Source of the DNA: Lutjanus erythropterus
Taxonomy: Eukaryota > Chordata > Actinopteri > Lutjaniformes > Lutjanidae
NCBI GenBank assembly: GCA_020091685.1
Contig: CM034595.1
Coordinates: 19,391,564-19,455,563 of the forward strand
DNA length: 64,000 nucleotides
Direction: 5' to 3'
The notes beneath the pieces were generated by a model. It was given only the letters and a program-made list of their open reading frames with translations, was not told the DNA's origin and did no database searches. The translations under genes were made by a program, and so were the position numbers. This document shows positions 28,960 through 41,322 of this stretch, in pieces (the first letter of the stretch is position 1; the number at the start of each line of letters is the position of its first letter).

Positions 28960-29720
28960 CAATTTATTAAGTCTGTTGGTGTATCGGCCTCCAATGCTGC
29001 TCCCCCAGCAGACTACAGTCTGGTTGCACTGGCCCCACCAGACGGATAAAAGATTTCCAACATTTTGCTGCACACGTCAAAGGATCTCATCTTCCTCAGA
29101 AAATAGAGTCTGCTCATCCCCTTCTTATGCACAGCCTCGGGGTGGGTCTTCCAGTTCAGTCTGTCGATATAGACGCCCAGGTAGGCTATTTGTAGTCCTC
29201 CACCACATCAACATCCTCTCCCAGAATGCAGGTTGTGAGACGCCCTCTTCCTTCTGAAATCGATCACCATCCCCCCGGTTTTGGCTAGGCAGATTATTTC
29301 TTCCTGCTCACTCCACGAAATTGTCCACGAATGCTCTGTCCTCCTCCTGCCAGCCATCACTTACACACCCAGCTACTGCAGAGTCACCAGAAACTTCTGC
29401 AAGTGGCGTGACCCGGAGCTTCACTGAAAGTTTGTGGTGTATGAGGTGAAAAGGAAGGGAGACAGCACAGTCCCCTGTGGAGCTCCTGTACTTCTCACCA
29501 CTATTTCAGACAGAACACTCCCCAGATGGACAAACTGCAGTCTGAATATCAAGTAGTTTGTAATGCAGGAGATGGTGGATGTGTCTACCTTCATCAGAGG
29601 GTAAAATTGACTTTGACACTCCTGTCTTAAGTATTCTGGTGATACAGCCGTAATATCTCTGTTACGCAACACAGGTGACCCTAGTCTGCACCCACATGGC
29701 ATGAACAAAGTGGTCAAGTG
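28960..29720 (-). pseudogene. Degenerate LINE reverse transcriptase remnant (- strand)
   Basis: Reading down the - strand: 29570-29425 gives STISCITNYLIFRLQFVHLG and STGAPQGTVLSPFLF, the latter the RT block with the PQG signature (motif B). Further down, in shifted frames, come DSAVAGCVSDGWQEEDRAF and VDNFVE, where the catalytic F-x-D-D would be expected but the frame is broken and the second position reads G-D. Then MVIDFRRKRASHNLHSGR, and YIDRLNWKTHPEAVHKKG with SRLYFLRKMRSF (thumb). It is a 5'-truncated, frameshifted copy of a non-LTR retrotransposon, possibly of the CR1/L2/Rex group. It is not functional. Confidence 0.8.
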
Positions 29721-30170
29721 GAGTGATAATAATGCTCTTGAGATTAAAACAGAAAAGATTGTATTTGGCTCACCATCTGACTCTCACAAAGTTCCAGTTA
29801 TTATCCATAATGACAAAATCAAGCAGATATTTTCATACAAATACTTGAGTGTAATGACTGACCATCTGTTATCCTGGAAAGACAACAATGAATTTGTCTG
29901 CAAAAAGGCAAAACAAAGAATTTATTTTCTCCTCTGTCTGAGGTCTTTTAGGGCAAGTATACCAATTTTTGTTTTGTTTTTACTTCTGTGATTATGAGGG
30001 TTCTACAGTACTGTAATACTGCATGGTACATGCAAGTTCTGTTCAGCCACATTTTATATTCAAAATTTCTGTTTTTAGTGCAATCATGAACTGCTGAAAA
30101 CTGTCAACTTCTGTTAAATCTCACACATGAAGAAAGCAACAAACATAACTGCATTCACCGTGAGTGAGAG
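29700..30170 (+). pseudogene. Second degenerate LINE reverse transcriptase remnant (+ strand)
   Basis: The frame from 29701 reads KWSDNNALEIKTEKIVFGSP, then FSYKYLSVMTDHLLSWKDNN and FVCKKAKQRIYFLLCLRSF. This is the end of the RT palm and the thumb of a non-LTR retrotransposon. The frame stops at 29989-29991 and further similarity is broken. It lies head to head with the - strand remnant. Both contain the thumb, with clearly different sequence, so they are two elements and not two halves of one. Confidence 0.75.
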
Positions 30171-32969
30171 GCCAGTTTCAGTATTGAATGACAGGCAACA
30201 AGGTAATTAGGAACCACAGGTGCAGCTTATTCCATCACGATCAGCACTGCCTGATCATGGGTGGGTCTTCTCTGACCCACCTCGGTATTACATACACATA
30301 ATGGTAGACATACCTGGAACCTGTGGTAATAGAACGGGACCTGACCTGGAACCAATTCACAGTATAAATCATGAATCTGAAGAATATGTTTTAGCGCGAT
30401 TTATGTCAACGAGCTGACACTGATGGCTCAGTGCTGCATTGCACATCTTTATATAGGCATTTATTTTTCCACTAAAAATGTTTTGTGGTGGTCAGGGGCT
30501 ACTTGGTTGAAAAATGTTACAAACTAAGTAATTTACCCCCGTAAGTTACTAAAAAAAAAGCGTGAGAACCACAGGCCTATGGCAAATCAGTGCTGTTCCT
30601 GCACCACAACACACACCGTGATATAGTTCAGGTACGTTTATCTTAAAGAGAAATTATATCTTAAGTTAATGTCTTTAAAATGCCCGTTTCAGTAGTAACC
30701 AATATGGGTATGGGGACCACGCTGTATGTCAACTGTGATATCTGAGCTGATAACTCAGACACAACTGTCTCTGATGTTATAAGTAAAAATATTCACAATG
30801 AGTCTGTGAGTGAAAAGCAAACTATGTAGGTATTGCAAGATAAAGAAAGTAGGTCACCTCCTCACTATGTCCCTGTTATTATCTGTTAATAGACGAGAAG
30901 TAACCTTCTCTGCAACACACTGTAGTCGAACACACACAGGGCGGACAACACACCGTCTTACAGCATTAAAGAACAGATGGAGGCATGTTTGTGAGGTGAT
31001 GTCGCCTCCGTGACCCTCCCACTTAACAAGCTCTGTACTCAAAGCCCTGTTACTCTCAAAAACAACCGCCCACACATAACCTACACACATATACAGTTTC
31101 AAATCATGAAGCAATGTACTCCCACTGACTGTCCATAACCTACAGTACCCTTTCACTGTCTCTGGCAGGGAGGGAGAGACACTTTGTCTCCCCCTCTTTT
31201 TTTTTTCTCCCTCTCTCACACACTCGGAAATACAAAGTACCAGTCTCTGGGAACCTGATGATAAAAGGGATGTGGGGCAGGAATGATGCATGTGTGTGTG
31301 TGTGGGAGAGAGGGAAAGGAATGTTTCAGGATGTCACTGCCAAGTCCCTACAGTACCCCTGAATGAACCCCATCTCTCTGTCACACACACACACACATTG
31401 GAAAAGTGCTTTTTGTGTTCTCGTCTGTCCCGTAAACCTGTGCAGAGAAGTACAGGGACAAATAAATGTGTAATCAGTGTGTGAAAGTGGTGCGCATGGG
31501 TGTAGTATGATGTTATGAAAAAAGCACTAATGGGAGTTTGAAGCAGTGAGTTTAGTTTAACCACGTCAGGGAGTTCAAATCATGACAAAATTATTAGATG
31601 AGAAGAGCAGGATTTTTACGTGGACCCGTGTCCTTGTCAGAGAGTCCCTGAGCAGGGAGCAGGACGAGGCCCAGGGTTCATGTAAAATCCAGGGCATTCT
31701 CTCGTATGAACTCCTCTGAGAAAATCTGCTCTATGTTACACTTTCATGATCAGTATCATAGTCAAAAATCTGTATGTTAACGACAAGTGTGAGGGAGGGA
31801 GGAAGACAACACAAAAGAGAAAACCTCAAGATGAAACCTCAGAGACACGAACAGAGAGAGAGAACACGTACACTTGCAAGAGAAACAGGAAGACAAGATT
31901 ACAAAGCAAATCATTACACTTTTACTGTAACAGTGACAGGATTCACCACAATAATTTGCTTCAAAAGCAGTTTTTGGGGATTTTACAGACGCTAATGGGG
32001 AAAGTTTCTTGATTATTTATATAGAAGATGTATTAAATATTAGGTTCAAATTTATATTAACAATGGATCAAATGGCAGTGTGTAATGTGAAAAGTGCTGT
32101 TTGTTGTGACAAATGCAGAGAGAATTATCGCCAGCTCCTATTTGGCTCTACAGAAGTTTTTACCATCATTCAGCTCATTGTTTTGATTTTGCAGTGTGCA
32201 ACTTTGATGTTCTGGCTCCGCCTCGCAGCTCTCATCAGTGTGGTTTACAACCACAGCAGGCCGCTGTTTTCAGAGAAAAGATCTGATAAACCCACACTGT
32301 GTGCTACCTTTCTGTCGCTAAATGGCTGACAGACAACATTATGAAGTAGCTGATAAACAAAGACTCAACATGACACAATTAAACGTGCTGTTTAGAATAA
32401 TTACACTTGAATAGTAATTAGTGATGGTGTGGTCCATTTTGTGTAAAAAACAAACAAAAAAAAAACTAATTGTATTTAGTTCATTCAGTATTTTAATGAA
32501 GCTCATATTTGTCTCTTTTCCATTTTGATTTAGGCCACTTTCATAAGTGGTCCTAAATCAGATCTGACTTATTTTTGACTTCTTTTTCTTTTTTTGCCAC
32601 CTCAGTCTGAACAGTCATATTGGTGTTCATGCATATTTTATGTCACTCTATATTGACATGCATCAGATTGTGTCGCTGGCAGTCACTGCCAGCGAGTCAC
32701 CCACTGAATAGAACCATGGGAGACAGTTGTGATTCTCGTCAGGATCCCACCACTCTTGGCTCTGACTCCACATCCCCTCACACCTACAGTACGTGCAGAA
32801 ATAGCAGCCATTGCTCCACAAAAAGCCATAATTCAAAATCTGGCTTCCTTTTTCCTTTTTCTCCATCCTCATCCTCATTATGGTCTGTTCACAAACTTGC
32901 CAACTTCCACTGCATATCTATGTATAAATGAAACCGTAAAAGCAAACTTTCGTGGCCTACTACTACCAC

Positions 32970-33015
<46 letters not shown>

Positions 33016-33466
33016 TTACGGCTTGCAGTGTGAATAAATATATTTACTTAAGTGCTGTACTTCAGCACGGTTTTTAGGCACTTCTACTGCAGTAACCATT
33101 ATGCTACTTTATACTCCTAATGCACTAAAAAGGGAAATATTGTACAGTACTTTTTGCTCATGTATTTGTTGTCTAGCTGTAGCTACTACTTACTATGCAT
33201 ATTATATCCAGAGATCAACATAATATCAATTTAAATACAAAATATGTCACATTGTTATGAATTAAACTACTAAACTGTTCAAAAATGGCCAACTACAACA
33301 ATAAAATGTACTTACACAATAATGCATCAGTCATAAAGGTTCCTTTAATATAATATAAAATTGTTAATATAATATAAAAACGATGTAACACTTTCAGGGG
33401 GACATTTTTCTGCATAATGAGTTCATTTTGTTGATAATACTTGCTGATAATACAGTTTTGAACTAT
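30171..33466. other. Intergenic, microsatellites and unclassified sequence
   Basis: It contains GT and CA runs near 31290 and 31383, an ATT/AAT trinucleotide array at 32970-33015, and open frames without any recognised family. A segment at 32090-32340 has the look of a dispersed fish repeat, but no partner copy is present in the window. Confidence 0.6.
32970..33015. repeat. (AAT)n trinucleotide microsatellite
   Basis: About fifteen uninterrupted AAT/TAA units. Frames crossing it read as poly-isoleucine and are not genes. Confidence 0.95.
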
Positions 33467-33805
33467 GAATTATTCAATGTCATTGCGAAAGGAAAGACAT
33501 TTGTCAAAATAAAAAAGAAATCAATTCAAGGTGAAGTAAAGCTCTTCAGGGTTCATGGTTGAGAAGAAGCATTGTAACAGAATTCTGTTATCAAGAGATT
33601 ACTTTGGATGTTGGAGCGATGGAGTCGAGCTGCACAACAGAATGGATAACAATGTAACACCACAATGTGTGAATGAGCTCTTCAGTACACTGATCTGAGT
33701 ACTGATCTGAGGAATCAGACTCACACAATGAATTAGTCTTTTACACCTGTTGTCATGAAGACAGACGTTCTGCTTTTCTCCCTACACTCATTAAACTGTT
33801 TCATA
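33467..33805. repeat. Duplicated block, copy 1
   Basis: It aligns in direct orientation with 36204-36511. Shared landmarks in order: GGAAAGACATT, TCAAAATAAAAAAG, GAAGTAAAGCT, AGAAGCATTGTAACA, TTATCAAGAGA, ACTTTGGA, GGATAACAAT, TTTTACACCTGTTGTCATGA, AGACAGA, GTTCTGCTTTTCT. The family is unknown. Confidence 0.85.
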
Positions 33806-35645
33806 GGAACATAATAAACTTACTGGTGTTGGAGTACTTTTACACTAATTTAATCACTACACAGCCTTCTGAACTGTGGCTTTATGGCCAGAGCCTTTGT
33901 GTGATGTGCCTATTAAGTCAAAAGTTCTTTAGAAGACGTCACAACAAAGAGGCCATCATGATACTGTCAGGAATTGTGTGTGCAGATAGAACACAATATA
34001 TTTTTTACAGAATAATGTACAGTGGAGTGGTATCAATCTTCTCATTTAACTCATGGCAAGAAAACGAATTAACATATTTAAAATGTCAAACTTTTTAACT
34101 CCAAATAGAAAAATAATGATTAAAGCTTATAAAAACAGAGAGAGAAGTGAAGTTAAGCATAAAGACCTCTGAGCTGTGTGTCAGACGAGTTGTCTGGTCA
34201 CGGTCAGGCCGGTCCAGTGTCATCTTGCAGAAGAAAGTTTTGGCACAGATGGTGTCTGGCTGTGTAGATTAGATGGCAATCATGATTGTAATTTCAACTT
34301 AATGGTTCCTCGTTTTCATCAAGTCTTATAAAATGTTTGTTGATGTGTATTTTTGCATTACTGCCACCAAAATGAGCACTGTCACACACTGATGCTCCCA
34401 TACAAAATCAGCCACCTACCCACACTGACACACAAAACTAAACACACACACACACACACAACACAGTGGCTTCCTATAGTCTGTTCAGCACTAATTACTG
34501 TTTTATAAATTGTACAGAAGCAGCAGTCTGTGTCAGCCTGTTCCTCCAGGGACGTCACTTTCTTTTAATTTACAGCTCATTACTGTTGCAGTAAAGGTAT
34601 AGACGTACCAATCATCGCTGTAGAAGTGTTTCACATATGTGAGGTCAAACATCATCATGGCTGCCTAAAGACTACAGCAGGTCCTTTTGATTACAGGAAG
34701 CGTCAGCGTCTTCCAAGTCTCTTGTTAGTCTAAGTACTGATTGTTACAAGCAGGTTTGTATTAGTAGTATTTTTGGTAAAGTTTGGCTTTTTTGGCAAAA
34801 CTTAAATTTGAAAATGATAAAGGGATCTAGTATCTTGTTCTCCACCAGATACTTGAGCAACAGCACCAGGACTATGCTGTAGGGAGATAAACTTTACAGA
34901 AAACAGAGTGGAATATTTCAAATGACTAAATCATTATGAAAAAATAAGGTCAGTACAGACAATGGTGTGACATTCACAGTGGGCAAATTGAAACAAATAT
35001 GTATAAATGTGAGTTGATATTTTGAGCATCACATTAGTGCTTAATTTTGCCAAATAACTCCACCTCATAAACATACAGAGATAAAAAGGAACCAGTTACC
35101 ACCTTGAAGTTGTATTGCCTCCACCAACCAGTGAAGCTGCAGTTTACATCCATGTCTGTACAGACTCATATGTGTGGGGACAATTTTGAAGCAATTTAAT
35201 AAAAGGTATTACGTGTATTTTTTGGCAGTTATCTCTGTACTGACATGTATGATTCCAGTGAATATGTCCCAGTGAGAAACATGTTGTCTTCACTTAGAGG
35301 CTATTTTAACAGAGGAGTACAGAGGACTGATAGAGAGCTGAACATTATGATGTAACAGTGAAGCTGACCTTTTAGATATAAAATGTCATCAACTCATCAT
35401 TTTATTCTATTAGACAATTTTGTCATAATTACAGTATGAATTCTTGAGTTACGGCCAAAAGTGTTTAGTGAGGTCACACTGAACTTTGACCACCAAAATC
35501 TAATCAGTTCATCCTTGAGACCAAGTGGTTATCTGTACTAAGTTTGAAGAAATTCCCTCAAGGTGTTCCTAAGATTTCATGTGCACAAGAATGGGACGGA
35601 CAATCTGAAAACAAATCACATGTCAAATATGTTCTGACTGTGTTA
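33806..35645. other. Intergenic, nothing recognised
   Basis: A CA run at 34442-34461 is the only feature. No exon or RNA gene is supported. Confidence 0.65.
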
Positions 35646-36110
35646 GGGGACACTTCACCCAAAATCTAGATCATCCATCCATCTGCTAGAGGCCTGTACT
35701 TATGACAGCACAGGATGTAAACATTAATGGCTGAGCTGTAACCTCTGCAACCATGAGGAGATAAATGCTTCCTTCTGCATTGTGAATCGGTTGGCAGGTG
35801 TCCAGTAGAAATAAAATGGTTCCTACATTAAACTGCTCATAACAAGCTCTGTGGATTATCTTGAGTAACTGGGTCACGATTCCTGGAGAGAGAGACTGGT
35901 GTTGAATTTTTTAAATGAGTTTTTTGGCACTTGGAGCACCACGAGCTCAGTGCCATTTAGTCCCATTATGTTCAAGAGAAGGCAGACGTCTCAAAAGCCA
36001 GTATCTCTAAACTCAGCAACTCACACCAAAATGGTTCAAATGGATAAATAGCACTACAGGTAAGAGGAAAAAAAATCTTCATTTTTGATTTTGGGGTGAA
36101 CTGTTCTTTC
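35646..36110. mobile_element. Inverted-repeat element of about 465 bp (MITE-like)
   Basis: The left end reads GGGGACACTTCACCCAAAAT. The reversed right end reads GAAAGAACAGTTCACCCC then AAAATC, a diverged inverted repeat of a kind common in fish. There is no coding sequence. Confidence 0.65.
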
Positions 36111-36170
36111 TGTCCATCTTGCTGCTGAAGAGGAAGCAGGACTATTGGAAGATGAGGCGGATGGAGATCT
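36111..36170 (-). pseudogene. Fragment resembling an mtbp exon
   Basis: Sixty bases here match 45815-45874, inside the mtbp exon 45810-45973, at 49 of 60 positions by eye in the same orientation and without gaps. Seven of the eleven differences are transitions or isolated single changes. The match does not extend into sequence on either side. It lies between an inverted-repeat element and a duplicated block. Interpretations: a tiny duplicated exon piece, a shared repeat-derived segment, or chance in purine-rich sequence. Confidence 0.4.
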
Positions 36171-36203
36171 CCTATAGTATATTGTGTTGTTGTTTTGAAA
36201 TCA

Positions 36204-36511
36204 GTCATTATTCACTGTCACTCCAAAAGGAAAGACATTCATCAAAATAAAAAAGCGCAAATGGAAGGCGAAGTAAAGCTTTTCACTGTTCAGGGTTGTG
36301 CAGAAGCATTGTAACACAGTTACGTTATCAAGAGACTACTTTGGAGTTTGAATGGCAGCACAAGATGGATAACAATCTAATTCCCTACTGTAGCAAGGAA
36401 GACATAACACTGTTCTGAGGAACTACACTCACCCACTGAAGCCTTTTACACCTGTTGTCATGAAGACAGATGTTCTGCTTTTCTTCCCACACAGATTAAA
36501 TTGTTTCTCTG
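36204..36511. repeat. Duplicated block, copy 2
   Basis: Direct-orientation partner of 33467-33805, about 2.7 kb away, with the landmarks listed there. It lies downstream of the mtbp 3' end. Confidence 0.85.
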
Positions 36512-38480
36512 GCAAACAAACAAGTGTGAGTGGTACCTGGCTGTAACTGGACTCAGCCTATTTTTTACCATCTTTCTTCTTGACTTTCATTTTGTCATCT
36601 CTATCAGTCAAAACACAAATCTCAAGACCGTGGCACCAGAACCTTACACAGCCATTAATGATATTTATTATGCTGCTTATTTGTCGCAACAAGCAGCAAC
36701 AACAGAAGTAGTCACTGCTGTGAATCATTTAGGGTCCTTGAATTAAAACTATGAAACGTCTGCTACAAAAGCATGATACACTAGAAGCTGTAATATTTGG
36801 TGGATTTGAAGTTTCACAGAAATCCTTGAGCTCCAGTTTTGTGTTTTTGTGTGCAAAACTAATGCTGGGTTACCCTTATCACTAGTCCTTGATATAGTGA
36901 TAAGTGGCAACATTTGGTTCCTTCTCCTCCGCACAGCCACATAGTATTTCCTTTTCCGGACATTTTCTACCAAGGATTTCGTGTGTGATGCAGATGTGTG
37001 AGGTACAATGTAAACTGTATTATCTCTTGTGTTAGTCCACTGTGATACAACCAGCACACACAGATAATACACTTTTATTATCTGCGCTCACCCTGACATT
37101 CTGTGGTGCTCCCACACACTGACAGACACACACTCAGTCTGTTCCCACAAAAACATGCACAGTAAAAATGTCAGGTTAGGCAGTTTACATGGCCTTCAAT
37201 ACCCTCAAACTGAACACACTCTAAATTTGGATACAGTTGAATGTTGTTTCTCAACTATCAGCTGACTAGAAAGAAGCGATGTATGTTCAACATAGTGTCA
37301 CTTGTCTACTTTTTTTTTATACTTAAATTACCAATGACTCTGACACTAAAACTAGGTTGGTTTTTAGTCAGGCAATCACTTTGAACTCAGCAGACTTTTC
37401 TGACATATGACAGTAATTAAGTGATTTCCTAATCATCTCCAAGATGTTTCTTGAATAAACCATGTAATCTGATATAAAATTTAGGAAAAACCAACCCCCA
37501 ACTGTTACTGCACATTAATACACAGCTTTGTTGAATACTCAATTCTGATTGGTCAATTCAGCATTTTAATGTTGCTTTTTCCTGAATGACCGATGTTGCT
37601 GTGGCAGTTTTGATCCTAGATTCTATAGGAGCAAGAATATCCTTTCAATAAATCAATAAAAAAACATTTTTAGGTGAATTTTCTGTGTCATACTATTTAT
37701 TTTTTAAGTAAGTAGCCATGTAATAGGAAGGACAACGTACAGTGATTTGAATTATAAGTGAGGGATGACGTATAGTGAGCTGGTCATTATTGCAAAATAA
37801 TGCATCCACTGCAATGCATGATCTCAAGGTTTATTTCACAATAATGAGCAACTTAAAGTTAACTATCCTTAATTTATAATCCAAATTAAGTACCAAAACA
37901 CAGGCAACTTATTCTTGTTCATGAGCTGTCCTCACCTTATTTGTTTGAGCAGAACTTTGCTTCTCATGCATACTAAGATAGTTCAGTCAGTTTATTCATC
38001 CAGGTAATACAATGCCAAGTCAGAATAAAACTAGCCACTGTTGTGAAGTTGAAGCTTTTTGAAGTTCAACTTTACAAAAAACTAGATCATTTCATGTTGT
38101 CTTGGCATGAGGGGAAAGAGTGTTTTTGCCAGAAACCTGTAGCCAGCTTCTCTTGGAGAAAACAACACTGTGCCAGTAGTGAAACGTCTGGCTGCGAGGG
38201 CTGTATCTCATCAAGGGAATCCAGGAATCTTGTTCCTGATCAGTCTGTACTGATGACAAACAGGACAAATCTGACTGTCGGTGATAATCAGTGCTGCATA
38301 ATGTGCTGCACTGCTACTGGCTTTGTTTTCACTGTCTGAATAACAGCTACCATCTAGGCAGGACTGTTAGCCGTCAGCACTGATAATGTAAAACGTATTT
38401 CTTAGAGACAGCAGACAAATTCACTTCGACACATACACTTTTCCTCCTGCTCAGCCTGCAATCAGAAAGCTACAAACAAA
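36512..38480. other. Intergenic, nothing recognised
   Basis: AT-rich sequence with open frames that show no recognised family. The open frame at 38043-38339 has cysteine-rich composition but no start context, splice sites or known motif. Confidence 0.6.
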
Positions 38481-39034
38481 CTAAGACTCAAAAACACTTT
38501 ATTGTGTTATTAACAGTAAAATGTAAATCACAAAGATAAAATATGTACATTCATAAGGCTGTAAAATAATTATTATATTTAGAAACAAAATGAACAAGTG
38601 GGCAAAGTTTTAAAATCATGTTTGAAAGCAGCTACAAAGACAAGATGACTGAAACTTGAAGCCAACATCAAAGCCCTGGTGGCCTCTCAGTGGCTGTAGC
38701 CAGAGCCGAGTGTACTTCTGTTTGGCACTAGAGCAGTGGGAATGTGTCAGAATAGACACTAGCTCAAAAAAAAAACACATAATACATCTGAAAAAAAAAA
38801 TGATATGTTGCTTTATGATCGCCTTAGTGAAAGAAAATTAAATAAAGGATTATGTTCATTAAAACAGGCTTAATGTAACAATTTAAAACTAATCAGGAAA
38901 GCTTAAAAAGTAAACACTCATAAATGTGTGGAAATGTGACACGATGCAGTTCTTTAGTGGAACCAACTTTTACCTATGAAACAAAGTAACATATCAAGAA
39001 AGACATTTTTTCCATTTTATCTTTAAGAGGGCCT
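38481..39034 (-). other. mtbp: Probable mtbp 3' UTR
   Basis: This is the sequence between the mtbp stop codon and the candidate polyadenylation signal at 38498-38503. It is AT-rich and shows no coding sequence. It is assigned by position and the signal only. Confidence 0.5.
38498..38503 (-). promoter_or_regulatory. mtbp: Candidate mtbp polyadenylation signal
   Basis: The + strand TTTATT is AATAAA on the - strand, about 530 bases after the mtbp stop codon. GT-rich sequence does not stand out just downstream, so it remains a candidate. Confidence 0.45.
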
Positions 39035-39073
39035 TTACTTCTTTGAGGTCTTCTCCAACACCCAGTCAATGAC
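39035..39073 (-). CDS. mtbp: MDM2-binding protein, last coding exon
   Basis: On the - strand it encodes VIDWVLEKTSKK and TAA at 39037-39035. The acceptor CAG is at 39076-39074. These are the final 12 residues. They match the C-terminal end I recall for vertebrate MTBP, whose C-terminal domain is conserved and related to yeast Sld7. The phase is 0. Confidence 0.95.
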   Translation of the reverse strand, partial: VIDWVLEKTSKK

Positions 39074-39156
39074 CTGATGAAAACACAAAATGAGCTTTAG
39101 CAGGTTCAGGTTGAGGAAAAACCAAGTGGAGAACAGTTGGTGTTCGGTGATGTTAC

Positions 39157-39222
39157 CTGTTTGACGTTGCTGCTGGCTGCCTTCTTCATCTCGTCATGGA
39201 GACCCCGAGATGTCTTCAGATC
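39157..39222 (-). CDS. mtbp: MDM2-binding protein, penultimate coding exon
   Basis: Encodes DLKTSRGLHDEMKKAASSNV then KQ, 22 codons in phase 0. Acceptor CAG at 39225-39223 and donor GTAACA below 39157. The following intron is only 83 nt (39074-39156). Part of the C-terminal helical domain. Confidence 0.95.
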
Positions 39223-41208
39223 CTGAGATCAAGCAACAGAGGAGGATGATCACTCATACTGACACAGTATAAGACACACTCACGTGGGCTTTGCATCATA
39301 CACATCCAACATTTTGGGTCACAGCTGAACAGATTTTTTACTGAGAAAAGACTTAGGTAGAAAGAAAAAAGATATAGTCAGTCAGCTAATTAAGCATTTT
39401 AATAAACAGTGGTGTAAAGAAACCAAGTCAATCGTACTCCACTACATTTATGTGACAGCTGTAGTTACTTGCTACAGATTAAGATTTCACAAAGAAAAAA
39501 ATACAATGAGTTGTAATAGAGTGGCTATTTGTCAATAATCAAAGTGAAACAGTTGAAATCAACATGCAACTGCTGACCAAATCAGGTGCTGTTGCAACTA
39601 CCACACAGTTGTGTGGCAGTGTGCTTTTTTGTGCTTCAGAACGCCACTGCTGTGAAGCAATCAAATAAATAATTGCTCACTTGACCACCGCTGCACTTCC
39701 TCTCTCTCTCTCTGTCTGTCTCTCTGTCTCTCTCTCAAACAAGCGGACACAAACCAAAGGAAGCTTCTTGATATCACTAAGGTAGACAGAGACATTAAAG
39801 TTAAAGCTACGTACACAAAATAAACCAAGCGAGGACGCAACTGGAAGACTATCATTGTTTGGCTCATGACTTCCACCTGGATAGTACCCAGTTTCAGAGA
39901 TATTTGAGGAGGTTTTGGAGCAGTCTGAACGCTGGGTTGCGTTTCTCCACAAATTTATCCTATTTCAACTTTCTGCCACAGTCTGCTGCATTTTTTTCGG
40001 CATCCCCTGTTACCAACACTGCAGCAGCCTAAGTGCATCATTCCAGACAAATGAATGGTCACAACAGCTAATTGGGTCTGAATACAGTCTAAATTACATG
40101 CAGGCAAAGGAAGTCCACTGTCGATTAGGAAATATTTGTGTTGTTCGGGAGGTTTTTCCTGGCAAGCAAGCAAACAATTTATGAAGAAATCATAGCTTGA
40201 TCCGTTTGTCTTGCTTGGATAAAAGAAAAACCAGAGATGCTGCCAGGTCCACATAGGTCCTACATGGCGAGATGCTGGCAGTGCTGCCAAATTCTTCCAA
40301 ACCAAAGAATTTGCAAAAAATAATACAATCTAATTGAAAAAAACATAACTGTACAGTATAAGGTATAGTAAGATCCTGGAATGTGCCAGTCTGCATAGCG
40401 AGTACTTTGATTTTGGTTATTTTAACACATTTCGCTGATAATTTATGGACTTTTACCAAGAAAATTTTGAAGGCAAGAATTTACTTGTAACAGAGTACTT
40501 CTACATTGTTGTAGTTACTTTCACTTTAGGCTGGGGTATTTTTGTTGCCAACGGCCAAAACTTTTGTAATAACCTTTGAGCATAATGTAATTAAAGTCGT
40601 CTGAGAGAAAACTAGACTGCTGCTCCTTGTCTTGGTTTTGTTCTCAGATCCAAGAGAAAATCCAGCCCATTACAAGAGACTTTGGCCAATCACAGGTCAG
40701 TAAGATAGTTGATTAAGACATTCCTGAAATAAAAAGATCTGCCTTTAATCTTGTCACAGCAACTGTTCTGAGGAAACACCATAAATTACTGTGAGGAATC
40801 ATCCGTCTCATTCCCAAAGGGTATTTGATGACCTGGGAATGAGACTCAACAATCAACTGTCTTTCTCTATAATCTATTACTGCAGCTTTAAGTAAAGGTT
40901 TTAAATATATCTGCTGGCAAGTCAGGCAGTTTTTCCACATTGTGTATATTCTATCAAACAAAAACACCTGATAAGAATTTACAAGGTGGCACAAGAGAAA
41001 ATAGGTGGATTGTGGATATTGGCAAAAATAGCAAAAAGACAAATGGCGTCTTCAAACTGTTCCTATTATCATGTTAATTTGTTGTGAGGATCTAAACAAA
41101 ACACAGCATATGTTCCAAAATTGCAGCATGAGTCCTGCATACATAGAAGCACACAAATAAAGAAGGAGGGGGTGGCGCCGACTGTGTGTGGGCAGTAAAA
41201 AGACTAAC
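39223..41208 (-). other. mtbp intron
   Basis: It contains CT-rich sequence at 39699-39736 and the first of two direct repeats (40715-40804). No exon is supported within it. Confidence 0.85.
40715..40804. repeat. Direct repeat flanking an mtbp exon, copy 1
   Basis: AAGACATTCCTGAAATAAAA through GTGAGGAATCAT aligns with 41592-41682 in the same orientation with only about five differences by eye. The family is unidentified. Confidence 0.9.
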
Positions 41209-41322
41209 CTTGAGATAGAATTTGGAGATATCAAACAGTCTTTTGCTGCAGGCCTCAAAGCACTCATGCTCAGCAGTGATCCCATGCTGTTTGAGTGTTT
41301 TAGCTACTACCTCCAGCAGCAT
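41209..41322 (-). CDS. mtbp: MDM2-binding protein exon (C-terminal domain)
   Basis: Encodes [20 protein letters not shown] then [18 protein letters not shown], 38 codons in phase 0. This segment is one of the most conserved of MTBP (residues 542-579 of the assembled partial protein) and was the key to identifying the gene. Acceptor CAG at 41325-41323 and donor GTTAGT below 41209, a slightly non-consensus donor. The methionine at its start is internal, not an initiation codon. Confidence 0.96.

Noticed and set aside
28960-30170. A single LINE inverted by twin priming
   Set aside because: Both halves include the thumb region with different sequence, so they overlap in protein coordinates and cannot be two parts of one copy.
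31746-32329. Open frames that might be a small gene
   Set aside because: No start context, splice structure or recognised domain; composition and the look of the sequence suggest repeat DNA.
38043-38339. A cysteine-containing open frame of 98 codons
   Set aside because: No signal peptide, no family motif, and no splice or UTR context to support it.
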